A stretch of DNA of 64,000 bases, taken from Promethearchaeota archaeon (GTDB lineage Archaea > Asgardarchaeota > Lokiarchaeia > Sigyniarchaeales > SOKP01). This document shows, piece by piece, positions 24,725 through 34,101 of this stretch. The first letter of the stretch is position 1. Each line of letters starts with the position of its first letter. The notes below the pieces were generated by a model. The model saw only the letters and a list, made by a program, of their open reading frames with translations, ran no database searches and was not told the DNA's origin. The position numbers were made by a program, and so were the translations under genes. Location: NCBI GenBank assembly GCA_019057795.1, contig JAHLWS010000026.1, positions 61,461 through 125,460 on the forward strand. Reading direction: 5' to 3'.

Positions 24725-24808
24725 TTTACCACGATTGTAAATATAAACTTGTCTTAAGATAATATCTCACCTAATCCCTAGTAAATTAATTACTTATACA
24801 TAAAAACT

Positions 24809-25303
24809 TCATAATTTTGTTACATATTTTACAAGATCTTTAATTATCGAATATTTCTTATCTTTTTCTTTCTTTTTCTTAAAAGTTTCTTCAATTTTTT
24901 GAATTTCTTTAGAAAAATCAAAAACTGAAAAATCGTATATTTCTTGATCCTTAGACTTCTCGCTCAATTTCTTCAAAAAGACGCTAATACTAGGCATGTA
25001 TTTTCCCAAATTCATATTTAATCCTAACTTTGATATCAAAATCAATTCGTTACTGAATGTAAAAAGGTAGTTATACTCTTGAGCCTCTAAAGCAAAGGAA
25101 TTTATTTTAGTTAAATTCAATTCGTCAGCTATATCTTTAGAATTAGCGATTACCGAAAGAATTTTATGAGGAATAATTTTTCCTTTAGCAAATTCTTTTA
25201 TAGTTGATCCTAATACAATTCCATATTTGCTTGCAATAGCACATTCAGAATTTAGCTCCGTTTTCAATTGTGAGATGATTTCGTCGTAATTAATTTGTCT
25301 CAT
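24809..25303 (-). CDS. roadblock/LC7-like protein
   Basis: The 164-residue protein has the roadblock/LC7 pattern. An N-terminal helix is followed by the strand E-C-A-I-A-S-K-Y-G-I-V-L-G-S, then a helix K-I-L-S-V-I-A-N-S-K-D-I-A-D-E-L, then strands S-F-A-L-E-A-Q-E-Y-N-Y-L-F-T-F and E-L-I-L-I-S-K-L, and a closing helix. About 50 extra charged C-terminal residues (including a K/E run near 140-150) extend past the domain. Such proteins (MglB, Ragulator subunits) dimerise and act as GTPase regulators or scaffolds. It lies 84 bp upstream of the longin-GTPase gene on the same strand. Sequence divergence is high, so the family call is by pattern and context. Confidence 0.65.
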   Translation of the reverse strand: MRQINYDEIISQLKTELNSECAIASKYGIVLGSTIKEFAKGKIIPHKILSVIANSKDIADELNLTKINSFALEAQEYNYLFTFSNELILISKLGLNMNLGKYMPSISVFLKKLSEKSKDQEIYDFSVFDFSKEIQKIEETFKKKKEKDKKYSIIKDLVKYVTKL

Positions 25304-25385
25304 TATATTGAATTTGAACTTTTTTGAATAATTAATAAAATCTAATTTATTTATATTTAATTAAACTAAAATCTTAAGATTAAAA

Positions 25386-26180
25386 ATGAAATTGAAAATA
25401 TATAAATATCATTTTATAAAAAAAGAATCAGATATTACTTTAATCTCAGAGTCGAAAAGTGCAATTTTAAAAGCAAAAGAAGGGTTTTTTCGTCATCGCA
25501 AAATTTTAGAAAAATATGTTACACAGAATAACAAATTTCTTACGTCTTTTTCGCCAATTAGAATCAAATCTGAATTTGAAATCGTTAATTTAATGAGTGA
25601 AGCATCCATTTTGTGTGAGGTAGGTCCGATGGCAGCAGTAGCAGGGGCATTTGCTGATATAATGATGGCTCTAATGAAAGAGGAAGACGACCCAAATATT
25701 ATTCCTGCAAAAATTGCTTTAGTTGAAAACGGTGGCGAAATCGTCGTAGACTCCGAAAAAGAGATGAAAATCGCGCTATTTGCTGGATATAACGAATTAA
25801 ATTTGAATATTGGCTTCTTAATTGAAAATAAAGATTGTCCAATAGGTATAGGAACAAGCTCCGCCACAATAGGTCACGCAATAAGCCTAGGACAAGCAGA
25901 CGCAGTGACCGTATTTGGTAAAAATGCGACGCTGGCAGATGGAGCTGCAACTAGAATCGCTAATTTAGTTAAAGGAGCGGACGTTGAAAAATCTATAAAA
26001 AACGCTTTAGACGCCGTCGAAGATATTGAAGGCGTTTTTGGTGCTTTTATATCCCGAGATAATAAAATTGGTCAAGTAGGTAAACTGCCAAAGATCTTTA
26101 AAATTGAGGGCGATAAAAATATAGTTTTAAAAAATAAATTTGAGGGGCTATTTCCAGGAAAATTTGAAATCTTTAAATAA
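25386..26180 (+). CDS. UPF0280-family protein (ApbE-like)
   Basis: The 264-residue protein matches the archaeal UPF0280 family, distant relatives of the flavin transferase ApbE. Recognisable stretches are M-A-A-V-A-G-A-F-A-D near 82-91, V-E-N-G-G-E-I near 117, G-I-G-T-S-S-A-T-I-G-H near 154-164 and A-D-G-A-A-T-R-I-A near 183-191, at the expected spacing; length is also typical. The ApbE-like Asn-Gly-Gly and Gly-Thr-Ser-Ser motifs suggest binding of a nucleotide or flavin, but no function is established for the family. Its last 8 bp overlap the 3' end of the convergent membrane-protein gene that opens the glycan locus. Confidence 0.85.
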   Translation: MKLKIYKYHFIKKESDITLISESKSAILKAKEGFFRHRKILEKYVTQNNKFLTSFSPIRIKSEFEIVNLMSEASILCEVGPMAAVAGAFADIMMALMKEEDDPNIIPAKIALVENGGEIVVDSEKEMKIALFAGYNELNLNIGFLIENKDCPIGIGTSSATIGHAISLGQADAVTVFGKNATLADGAATRIANLVKGADVEKSIKNALDAVEDIEGVFGAFISRDNKIGQVGKLPKIFKIEGDKNIVLKNKFEGLFPGKFEIFK

Positions 26181-28458
26181 CCCAATAATATGGTACACTA
26201 TCTCCTTTCTCGTTTTTAATAGAAAAAATCCTATTTAAATAATGTAAGTTATAATATTGCTCAACCTCTTCATCAGAAAGTTGTCCAAATAAAGACAATC
26301 CCTCAGTTAAAAGATAAATATCTGTTAAAATCAAAAAAGCATTACTATTATTATTGTGTAATTTTATTTGTTTTAGGATATTTTTTCCATATTCATCAAC
26401 ATGATTCTCTGGATGCATTAATGTATCATTTACCGGAATAAAGTTTTGAATGGACGAAAAAGGCTGCTTTTCTTCATAATCTTCAAATGGAAAATTAAAA
26501 TATATAAACAAATGGCTCCATCCAACTTCGCCAATAATAACGTTCTTTTCAGAAGTATAATTCGAATACCATTGAACAGAACTTATCTCCCTATTTTTTA
26601 ATGTAAATATTTCAATACCATAGCTATTTTCGTTGAATGTAGCAAAAATTGAAAAGATTATTATGAAAAATATTAAAAATTTTACTTTTAATGTCCTTAT
26701 TGAATTGGTTTTTATTAATTTGTAAATATAGGAAATAAATCCAATTACAAGCAATACTGAGCAAATATAAAAGATTCTTGAAAAATGGATAAAAGAACTT
26801 ATCATTAAACTAAATATAAAACTTGCTATAAGAATAAAGGCAAGAATTAAACCCCAAATCCAGAGCATTTTTCCTTTTGGTTTATTTTGGAATAATCCTA
26901 GACCCCACGCACCAAAAAAAACAAATAAAAGAATTTCAAATCCAGAAAATATACTAAAAATACCTATTTTTAAGAGTAATAAATTTACAATCACAAAAAG
27001 AATTGTTAAAGAAATTATGACCCCAAAAATAATTGGTATTATAAATTTATCTTCAATAGTTTTATAATAACTATACTTTTTTCCCATTATTATTAATTTA
27101 TACCTTCCCTTCGTAAAATTGATTTCCTTTCTTTCATGTAAGGTAAATAATAATATAACTACCGCAAGGACTAATGCCCCTGAAAGAAGGTAGTACCATG
27201 GTAATTGAAATATAGATCTAAATACTTTAAAATATCCCGTGCTTATATTTAAGTTATAGAAAATTAGAAATATTCCGACTAACACACATAATAAAATAAA
27301 ATCTAAACCGCGTCTTGGATCTTTAACAAAATACACAAAATAAATCAATAAGTAAGAAATCAATAAAACCATTATAATTAATGAATGGGTCAAAAGTGAA
27401 CTAATAAAAATTAAAATTATTGTAATATATGAAAAAAGTAAATCAGCTTTGAGCATTTCTATAGTTGGTCTTTCGAATTGAATAAATCTTTTATACCGAA
27501 TGTAAAGAAGATAAAAGATAAATATCCCCTGAATATATGCAATACTTGTAGGCCAAAATTGATACATTAAGATTGTAAACCCTAATGATGAAAAGTTTAA
27601 AATATAAACCCCTAAAAGAGCTAAATTTTTATTTTTAAAAATTCGCCTAAAAATATTATATACTATTAAACTAGAGACTGGAAATGTATAAAAAATGAAA
27701 TATCGGGGAATTAAGATTATATCTAACCCTGAAAACATATGAATTACTGCACCAAAGATATGTAAACCCATTGACCCTGTGTATTCATTTACAGGTAAGT
27801 AATTAACAACTGAAATCTGCTTGATAATACTTATATGGAGCCAAGAATCAGTGCCAACAAATAATGGAACACTCACCAGATATAAAATAAGCGTTAAAGA
27901 AATGAATGTTATTAGTAAGATATCATTTAATGAGATTAAATCTTTAAGATATTGCACTATAGAAAAATTTTCATAAAGGTGTTGATTATTTATTTCCAAT
28001 TCTTTAGGTTTAAAGAAATCTAAGACCTTTTTTTTATAATTCGTTATTATGATATAAATTAATATTAAAAAGTAAGAGATAAACACAATAAGAAAAAAAT
28101 ATAATCCTGTAAATGGAAATCCAATAAAAAAACCAATAAAGCCTCCAATAATGTAAAAAGATAAGTTAGAAACAATAGTTAAGCTTAATTTCTCTATATA
28201 ATTAAAATCCATTCCCTTAAAAATAATGAAATAAACTGGATACGTTGGTAAAATCAACAATGTAAAGATTGTACTGAATTGAATGCAAATTTGTATTAAC
28301 ACTCCTAAAACAAAAATGTTAAGAAAATTATGAAAAACATCTATAAGGTTTAATAAAATAAATGATAATGACAGTATCGATAATATAAAAACAATTAGTC
28401 TATCTCTATACCTTAAATAATATAAAACTCGATTAATCTTAATTTTAAAATTAGTCAT
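26173..28458 (-). CDS. GT-C-like multi-spanning membrane glycosyltransferase
   Basis: The 761-residue protein has about 14-16 membrane segments and an extracellular C-terminal part of about 120 residues. Such proteins transfer sugars from polyprenyl-phosphate donors on the outer face of the membrane. A first-outer-loop acidic motif, V-G-T-D-S-W-L-H near residue 200, sits where GT-C enzymes keep their catalytic Asp. The C-terminal part (E-K-N-V-I-I-G-E-V-G-W-S-H) is typical of archaeal surface-glycan enzymes. The exact GT-C family is not clear; an oligosaccharyl- or polymer-transferring role is possible. It lies 14 bp downstream of the epimerase gene on the same strand and is the last gene of that minus-strand group. 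Confidence 0.65.
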   Translation of the reverse strand: MTNFKIKINRVLYYLRYRDRLIVFILSILSLSFILLNLIDVFHNFLNIFVLGVLIQICIQFSTIFTLLILPTYPVYFIIFKGMDFNYIEKLSLTIVSNLSFYIIGGFIGFFIGFPFTGLYFFLIVFISYFLILIYIIITNYKKKVLDFFKPKELEINNQHLYENFSIVQYLKDLISLNDILLITFISLTLILYLVSVPLFVGTDSWLHISIIKQISVVNYLPVNEYTGSMGLHIFGAVIHMFSGLDIILIPRYFIFYTFPVSSLIVYNIFRRIFKNKNLALLGVYILNFSSLGFTILMYQFWPTSIAYIQGIFIFYLLYIRYKRFIQFERPTIEMLKADLLFSYITIILIFISSLLTHSLIIMVLLISYLLIYFVYFVKDPRRGLDFILLCVLVGIFLIFYNLNISTGYFKVFRSIFQLPWYYLLSGALVLAVVILLFTLHERKEINFTKGRYKLIIMGKKYSYYKTIEDKFIIPIIFGVIISLTILFVIVNLLLLKIGIFSIFSGFEILLFVFFGAWGLGLFQNKPKGKMLWIWGLILAFILIASFIFSLMISSFIHFSRIFYICSVLLVIGFISYIYKLIKTNSIRTLKVKFLIFFIIIFSIFATFNENSYGIEIFTLKNREISSVQWYSNYTSEKNVIIGEVGWSHLFIYFNFPFEDYEEKQPFSSIQNFIPVNDTLMHPENHVDEYGKNILKQIKLHNNNSNAFLILTDIYLLTEGLSLFGQLSDEEVEQYYNLHYLNRIFSIKNEKGDSVPYYWVI

Positions 28459-28472
28459 CGTATTTGTTAAGA

Positions 28473-29444
28473 TTAATTTATTTGGAGCTCTATTTCATAC
28501 TTATTAATATACCATTTAAAGTAATCTTTTAATCCTTGCTCTTGATTATATTGTGGTTTAAATTTTATCAGCTCCATAGCCTTTGAGATATCGGCATAAC
28601 TATGAATTATATCTCCAGGTCTTGGATCCGTGTAAATAATATTAAGATGTTCTTTATTCGTAATTTTTAACATAAGTTTTGCTAACTCAGTTAATGTTAT
28701 TGGTAAATTCGCTCCTATATTTAAAATTTCTCCCGGAGCATCATGTTCTGCCGCTAAAATGTTAGCTTGAACTACATCTTTAATATAGGTGAAATCTCTT
28801 GAATTTTTTCCATCTCCAAAAACAATCAAATCATCATCACGAATAATTCTACCTAACCAAATAGCGATCACTCCACTATATGGGGAATCTCTCTGTCTTG
28901 GTCCAAAAACATTAAAATACCTCAATGATGTTGTTTTTAACCCATAAACTTGATGATATACTTGCATATAAGCTTCACTAGCTAACTTTGCAACTCCATA
29001 AGGAGAGATTGGTAATCTTCGCATGTCTTCTCTTTTGGGTAAAGTAGGAGTATCACCATATACCGATGAACTTGATGCAAAAATAATTTTTTCTACATCC
29101 ATTCGGCGAGCAGCATTCAAAATGTTTAAAACACCATTCACATTCACATCATTGCAATTATTTGGCATTATAACAGATTGTGGGACACTAGTAAATGCGG
29201 CCTGATGGTATACTATATCAACGTCTTTAAATAAGTCCAATAAGAAATTCAAATCTCTAATATCACCTTTATGAAATTCAAAATTCTTGTTTTTTAAAGC
29301 TATATCCAAATTTTCTAATCTTCCATTAAAAAGATTATCTACGCTTATGACATTAGCACCTAATTCAAGAAGCCTATCAGCTAAATTACTTCCAATAAAA
29401 CCTGCAACTCCCGTAATTAATACTCTTTTTCCATGAAAATCCAT
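28473..29444 (-). CDS. NAD-dependent nucleotide-sugar epimerase (extended SDR)
   Basis: The 323-residue protein is a full extended SDR of the UDP-glucose 4-epimerase type. It shows G-V-A-G-F-I-G-S-N (residues about 11-19), the F-A-S-S-S-S-V-Y-G strand with the catalytic Ser, Y-G-V-A-K with catalytic Tyr and Lys near 149-153, and the substrate motif R-Y-F-N-V-F-G-P-R. The most likely reaction is C4 epimerisation of a UDP-hexose or N-acetylhexosamine feeding the glycosyltransferases of this locus. It pairs with the second epimerase upstream (29587) on the same strand; a 142-bp spacer separates them. Precise substrate unknown. Confidence 0.88.
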   Translation of the reverse strand: MDFHGKRVLITGVAGFIGSNLADRLLELGANVISVDNLFNGRLENLDIALKNKNFEFHKGDIRDLNFLLDLFKDVDIVYHQAAFTSVPQSVIMPNNCNDVNVNGVLNILNAARRMDVEKIIFASSSSVYGDTPTLPKREDMRRLPISPYGVAKLASEAYMQVYHQVYGLKTTSLRYFNVFGPRQRDSPYSGVIAIWLGRIIRDDDLIVFGDGKNSRDFTYIKDVVQANILAAEHDAPGEILNIGANLPITLTELAKLMLKITNKEHLNIIYTDPRPGDIIHSYADISKAMELIKFKPQYNQEQGLKDYFKWYINKYEIELQIN

Positions 29445-29586
29445 TTTTCACTCATCTTATTATTAGTATTAAACTTTAATTTTCAAAATTTATTAGGATA
29501 ATATAATTTTTAATATCCCATCTTGGTTAAAAGTTACCCGAAAAAAAGTAAGATGCCAAAAAAAATAATGAATTTTTTCTCTCCCT

Positions 29587-30555
29587 CTATTGAATGGAAT
29601 TATGCTTTATTTGCCATTCATAAGTTTTCTTTAACCCGTCATATATATTTATTTTAGGAATATAGTTTAATAATTCTTTGGCTTTATTTGTATTTGAGTA
29701 TGTTATATCCACATCTCCTCTCTGTTTTTCAATATATTTAACTTTTTTAGGGCGTCTCGAAATTTCATACATCTTGTTTATTAATTCATTTACACTAATA
29801 GGGTTTGAGCAACCTAAATTAAAAACTTCTCCTGATGATTCAGCTTTTTCACCTGCTAAAATTAAACCATTAACTAAATCTGATACGTATGTAAAATCTC
29901 TTAATTGACTTCCATCGCCATATATGCTTATCTCCTTATTTTGAAAAATCAAATTAAAAAATTTTCTTATAGCCATATCTGGTCTTCCCCTTGGTCCATA
30001 TACGGTGTAAAATCTCAAGGAAGTCACTGGAAGCTTGTATTCTCGAAAATAATAATCAGCATAAATTTCTCCGCATAATTTTGAAACTGCATAAGGTGAA
30101 ATTGGATTTTTTGGATGGGCCTCATCACAAGGTGTGTAGATTGGATTTCCATATACTGAAGATGAAGATGCGTATACTACTTTTTTTATGTCATTATTTA
30201 AAGCATATTCAAGAATATTTAAAGCACTCACAATATTATTTTTTGTTACTTCTGCTGCATTCTCAATTGAGTATCTCACACCCGCCTGTGCTGCTAGATT
30301 GAATATAATATCAAAATCATAATCCAGATTACTTAAAATGGTTTTATCGATTAAATTCCCCTTAACTATTTCGAAATCTTTCGAATTCTTATAATTTTTA
30401 GTGACACTTGCCAAATTTTCTTTTTTTCCTTGATAATAATCGTTAAAATTGTCGATTATAACTAAAAAATTATTTTCTGGCAGTAATTGTTCAACCAAGG
30501 AAGTTCCTATAAAACCCGCTCCTCCAGCAATTGCAATGCTTTTATTTTTTATCAT
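29587..30555 (-). CDS. nucleotide-sugar epimerase, UDP-glucuronate-epimerase-like (extended SDR)
   Basis: The 322-residue protein has G-G-A-G-F-I-G-T-S at the N-terminus, Y-A-S-S-S-S-V-Y-G, the catalytic Y-A-V-S-K and the substrate motif R-F-Y-T-V-Y-G-P-R-G-R-P-D-M-A. This last stretch, with T-V-Y-G-P-x-G-R-P-D, is the one I associate with UDP-glucuronate 4-epimerases, so the product may be UDP-galacturonate. It differs from the neighbouring epimerase (F-N-V-F-G-P-R-Q-R), so the two probably serve different sugars. It lies 35 bp downstream of the GT4 gene at 30591 on the same strand. Confidence 0.85.
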   Translation of the reverse strand: MIKNKSIAIAGGAGFIGTSLVEQLLPENNFLVIIDNFNDYYQGKKENLASVTKNYKNSKDFEIVKGNLIDKTILSNLDYDFDIIFNLAAQAGVRYSIENAAEVTKNNIVSALNILEYALNNDIKKVVYASSSSVYGNPIYTPCDEAHPKNPISPYAVSKLCGEIYADYYFREYKLPVTSLRFYTVYGPRGRPDMAIRKFFNLIFQNKEISIYGDGSQLRDFTYVSDLVNGLILAGEKAESSGEVFNLGCSNPISVNELINKMYEISRRPKKVKYIEKQRGDVDITYSNTNKAKELLNYIPKINIYDGLKKTYEWQIKHNSIQ

Positions 30556-30590
30556 ATTCCGTTAACCATTCTATCAATAATGGATAATTA

Positions 30591-31727
30591 TTAATTTAAC
30601 ATATTTCTATAAACCTTTTCTATATCTTCCGAAACTTTCTCCCATGAGAATTCTTTTTTAATTAAATTCCTTCCATTTTTTCCAAAGTTATTCAATGTTT
30701 TTTCATTACTAATGAGTTTTAACATATTATCTGTCTCTTGAAATATTTTATCAATCTTAAATAGGAAACCATTTTCTTTAGGTTTAATGATTTCAGAAAC
30801 ACCTCCAACATTTGAACTAATTACTGGAGTTTCACAAGCAAGGCTTTCTAATATTGTTGTCGGGACACCTTCAAATCGGGAAGTTAACATTATCAATTTA
30901 CTCATGTTATAAACTTTTTCTATTTTTTCATAAGGGAAATATTCTTTATATGTAATGGGAAGCTCTTTTTTTGCCTTTTCTACTAAATTTTTTAATGGAC
31001 CATTACCTATGATCAAAAATTTCAATGTATTATCCTCTTTATAAAGTTCTTTTATAACTTCTATAAAAATATCAATACCTTTAATATATGATAATCTGCC
31101 TATAAATGTAATAAATCTTCTGTTTATTGTATCAATTCTTTTGAATCTCTCAATATCAACGGCATTTGGGATATAGTAATAAGCCTTATTAGAGAGATCA
31201 TAATTCTGCCTAACAAAATCAAGATCTTTTTTAGAAACAGAAATTATTGAATCTGAGTTTTTTATAACCAATTTGCCAATTATTTTATCAAAGATACTTC
31301 TTTTATATAACAATTGGAAGTATTCGATTAAATTGGAACTTAAAGAAAGTGGTGTTTGTACACCACCATGAATATGCAAAACAAACGGAAATTTTCTCAT
31401 TTTCCTTAATAATGCACACTGAGCTGAAGTAAAAAAAATGTATGAATGTGCATGGATTAAATCATATTTTTGATAATTTTTTTTCATAAAACTATACATA
31501 TTTACTATAGGATTTTTACCCCAGAGATTATGATAACATCTTTTATAATGCACTTTTACTGATTCTTCAATCAAATCGTTTTTTATTTTTCTCTTAAATA
31601 CATCAGAGGTTAAAATTTCACTATCGATATTTCTTTTCTTTTTTAAATTGATAGATAAATTCTTGCAAAAGATTTCGGACCCTCCTAAATGATCCGGTGG
31701 ATAAGGATTTACTTGAAGTACTTTCAT
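30591..31727 (-). CDS. GT4-family glycosyltransferase
   Basis: The 378-residue protein is a GT-B fold GT4 enzyme that transfers a sugar from a nucleotide donor on the cytosolic face. The acceptor domain starts with V-N-P-Y-P-P-D-H-L-G-G-S-E. The donor domain has F-I-G-R-L-S-Y-I-K-G, L-I-I-G-N-G-P-L and the E-x7-E motif region S-R-F-E-G-V-P-T-T-I-L-E-S. The ATG at 31727 fits. It is the first gene of the minus-strand group 31727-26173 and so is transcribed with the two epimerases and the GT-C protein. Confidence 0.88.
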   Translation of the reverse strand: MKVLQVNPYPPDHLGGSEIFCKNLSINLKKKRNIDSEILTSDVFKRKIKNDLIEESVKVHYKRCYHNLWGKNPIVNMYSFMKKNYQKYDLIHAHSYIFFTSAQCALLRKMRKFPFVLHIHGGVQTPLSLSSNLIEYFQLLYKRSIFDKIIGKLVIKNSDSIISVSKKDLDFVRQNYDLSNKAYYYIPNAVDIERFKRIDTINRRFITFIGRLSYIKGIDIFIEVIKELYKEDNTLKFLIIGNGPLKNLVEKAKKELPITYKEYFPYEKIEKVYNMSKLIMLTSRFEGVPTTILESLACETPVISSNVGGVSEIIKPKENGFLFKIDKIFQETDNMLKLISNEKTLNNFGKNGRNLIKKEFSWEKVSEDIEKVYRNMLN

Positions 31728-31936
31728 AATTGTGTCATTCAGAATTTAGTGATTATAATGTTTCGTTTATATTATGGTTTTTACTTAAAACAAGATTCTT
31801 TATTAAATAAACTATATCCTAGAATTTAATTACGATTTTTAAAGCATTTTAATAGATTTAATTAATAAATCATTCCAATAATTTAATATCTTTTATGAAT
31901 TATTCTTTATAAGAATTAAAAGGAAATTTAAAATCT

Positions 31937-33061
31937 ATGAAGAAAAAGATTTTAATAATAATACCCTCTTTGGAAATTGGTGGGGGTGCCGAGAGAGCTG
32001 CATCAATTTTATCAAAAAAATTATCAGAAACCTATCATATTTCCATATTGACTTTTTATGACTATAAAAAAAGCTATTCCTATGAAGGCGAATTCTATTC
32101 GCTCAAATTAGATTCAAAATTTTGGAAAAAGTGTTTTATAATTTTTTATATTTATAAAAAAATAAAATTGATCTCCCCTGATCTAATCATATCCTTCATC
32201 GATCATACTAATTTGTTGCTAATTGTTACTAAAATGTTATTCTCATTAAAGATACCATTGATAATTTCCGTCCGTACTAATGTGAAAGAAAGATACAAGA
32301 AACAAAACAAAATTCAGAACTTCCTAATTAAACTATTATATAAATTGAGAGCTGTAAATAAAATAGTAACAATCTCTAATGGTGTTAAAGATATATTAAT
32401 TAAAAACTATTATATCAACAAAAAAAAAATAATTACGATATATAATGGAATAAATAGTAAAGAAGTTCAGAGTAAAATTAAGGAGGAATTAAATTTAGGT
32501 ATCATAGAAATTTTCCAAAATCCTAAGATTATAAAAATTATAACTATGGGACGGTTAATTGAATTAAAAGGGCATAAATCTCTTATAACTGCTTTCTCAA
32601 AAGTAAGAAGAATAATAAAAAATTCTAAACTTTTTATCATAGGAGATGGTCCTTTAAAAGAAGAATATCAAGCGTTAATAAATGATCTTAATTTAAAAGA
32701 TCATATAATCTTATTAGGGTTAGTAAAAAATCCATATAAATACATGGCAAAATCAGATATCTTTGTATTCTCTTCTAAATTTGAAGGTTTTCCAAATGTG
32801 CTACTAGAGGCATTGGCATGTGGGTTACCAATTATCTCAACAGATTGCGAATGGGGACCTAAAGAAATTTTAAATAATGGTGAATACGGAATGTTAGTTA
32901 GAGTTGGTGATTCAGATGATTTAGCTGAAAAAATGATAACTTTAGCGAAGAATGAAGAATTACTTTCATATTATAATAAAAAGTCATCAGAAAGAATTAG
33001 TCAATTTGATATAAATAGGATTATCAAAAAATGGATTTATTTAATTGATTCTTTTTTATAA
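31937..33061 (+). CDS. GT4-family glycosyltransferase (paralogue 1 of 3)
   Basis: The 374-residue protein starts M-K-K-K-I-L-I-I-I-P-S-L with the G-G-G-A-E-R-A glycine loop of GT4 enzymes. The donor domain has T-M-G-R-L-I-E-L-K-G, F-I-I-G-D-G-P-L and the E-G-F-P-N-V-L-L-E-A-L-A block with the E-x7-E glutamates. The same start and the same C-terminal block recur in the genes at 41626 and 44179. At DNA level the stretch around 32790-32830 is identical to 42471-42512. It is divergent from the 30591 gene (209 bp between) and opens a plus-strand run. Confidence 0.9.
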   Translation: MKKKILIIIPSLEIGGGAERAASILSKKLSETYHISILTFYDYKKSYSYEGEFYSLKLDSKFWKKCFIIFYIYKKIKLISPDLIISFIDHTNLLLIVTKMLFSLKIPLIISVRTNVKERYKKQNKIQNFLIKLLYKLRAVNKIVTISNGVKDILIKNYYINKKKIITIYNGINSKEVQSKIKEELNLGIIEIFQNPKIIKIITMGRLIELKGHKSLITAFSKVRRIIKNSKLFIIGDGPLKEEYQALINDLNLKDHIILLGLVKNPYKYMAKSDIFVFSSKFEGFPNVLLEALACGLPIISTDCEWGPKEILNNGEYGMLVRVGDSDDLAEKMITLAKNEELLSYYNKKSSERISQFDINRIIKKWIYLIDSFL

Positions 33062-33204
33062 AAGAAATTATTACTTTAATAAGATTGATTAAATGAAAAA
33101 CTTTCCTCCTCAAGTAGTTCTCAAAAATTTTAATAGTTATAAGATTTTAAACAAATATATTAGCATTCAAATTAATTTCTTTAAGCAAAAGAGCTTTACT
33201 TAGG

Positions 33205-34083
33205 ATGAATAAAAATTTAAATTTTAATAATTCAACTGAATTATTTAAAATAGTCTCTAAGTATTTTGATTATACTCAAGAAGAAGTAAGAGACAGCAAA
33301 AAATTATATGGAGTAACAAATTCAGGACAACTAAAACAGTATTATTTCAACCTATTAAAGAAACGTGCTTATGCTAATTATATCAAATATCTTTATATCG
33401 ATAGGGTAATTCCTTTAGTAAAAAATATACGAAAAGATATAAAAATATTAGATGCAGGCTGTGGTTTAGGCACAGAATCGCTATTATGTGGTGTTTTAGG
33501 GGCAAATGTAACAGGAATTGATATTTCAAAAGAAAGATTAAATGTCGCTAAAAATCGGATAAAGTTCTATGAAAATAAGTTTCAAACTAAAATAAATGTA
33601 CAATTTCATTATGAAAACATATTAAGCCATGCTAATAAGTATGATATTATTTGGGTAAATGAGGCAATATCTCACATAAATCCAATTAATCAATTTTTAA
33701 AGAATTGTTATTATAATCTAAATGATGGAGGAAAATTGATTATATCTGATGCTAATAAATTAAATCCTCATGTCTATTTTCAATCTAAAAAAGATCAAAT
33801 TAGAAGTGGAGGAATTTATCAAAATGTTATTCAACAAGATCTTCCTAAAGGGAAAGAAATCTCATATGCTGTCGAGAGAATATTTACAATTCCCGCAATA
33901 AAATCTCTATTATCTCAATTTTTTAAAGTCAAAGAAGTTGTATCTATCAGATTCCTCCCATATCCTGTATATAAATTTAATTCTAACATATTTCTTATGA
34001 TTGAAAGGAATGTGTTAAGAAAAATCCCAATTTTAAATCTATTTTCTACAACTTACGTAATAATTTCAATTAAAAAGAGTTAA
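33205..34083 (+). CDS. class I SAM-dependent methyltransferase
   Basis: The 292-residue protein has the SAM-binding motif I I-L-D-A-G-C-G-L-G-T-E (about 88-98), acidic motif II in V-T-G-I-D-I-S, and motif IV-like D-I-I-W-V-N-E-A. Residues 1-70 form a helical N-terminal extension. The C-terminal part (I-R-F-L-P-Y-P-V-Y) is probably substrate-binding. Within this locus a sugar or lipid-linked acceptor is likely. The next gene, another methyltransferase, starts 18 bp downstream, so they should be co-transcribed. Confidence 0.85.
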   Translation: MNKNLNFNNSTELFKIVSKYFDYTQEEVRDSKKLYGVTNSGQLKQYYFNLLKKRAYANYIKYLYIDRVIPLVKNIRKDIKILDAGCGLGTESLLCGVLGANVTGIDISKERLNVAKNRIKFYENKFQTKINVQFHYENILSHANKYDIIWVNEAISHINPINQFLKNCYYNLNDGGKLIISDANKLNPHVYFQSKKDQIRSGGIYQNVIQQDLPKGKEISYAVERIFTIPAIKSLLSQFFKVKEVVSIRFLPYPVYKFNSNIFLMIERNVLRKIPILNLFSTTYVIISIKKS

Positions 34084-34101
34084 TAAATAGAGGCTAAATC
34101 A

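Noticed and set aside
33093..33203. A 36-codon plus-strand ORF between two glycan genes
   Set aside because: It begins with ATG but has no recognisable feature and is within the length expected by chance in this AT-rich DNA.
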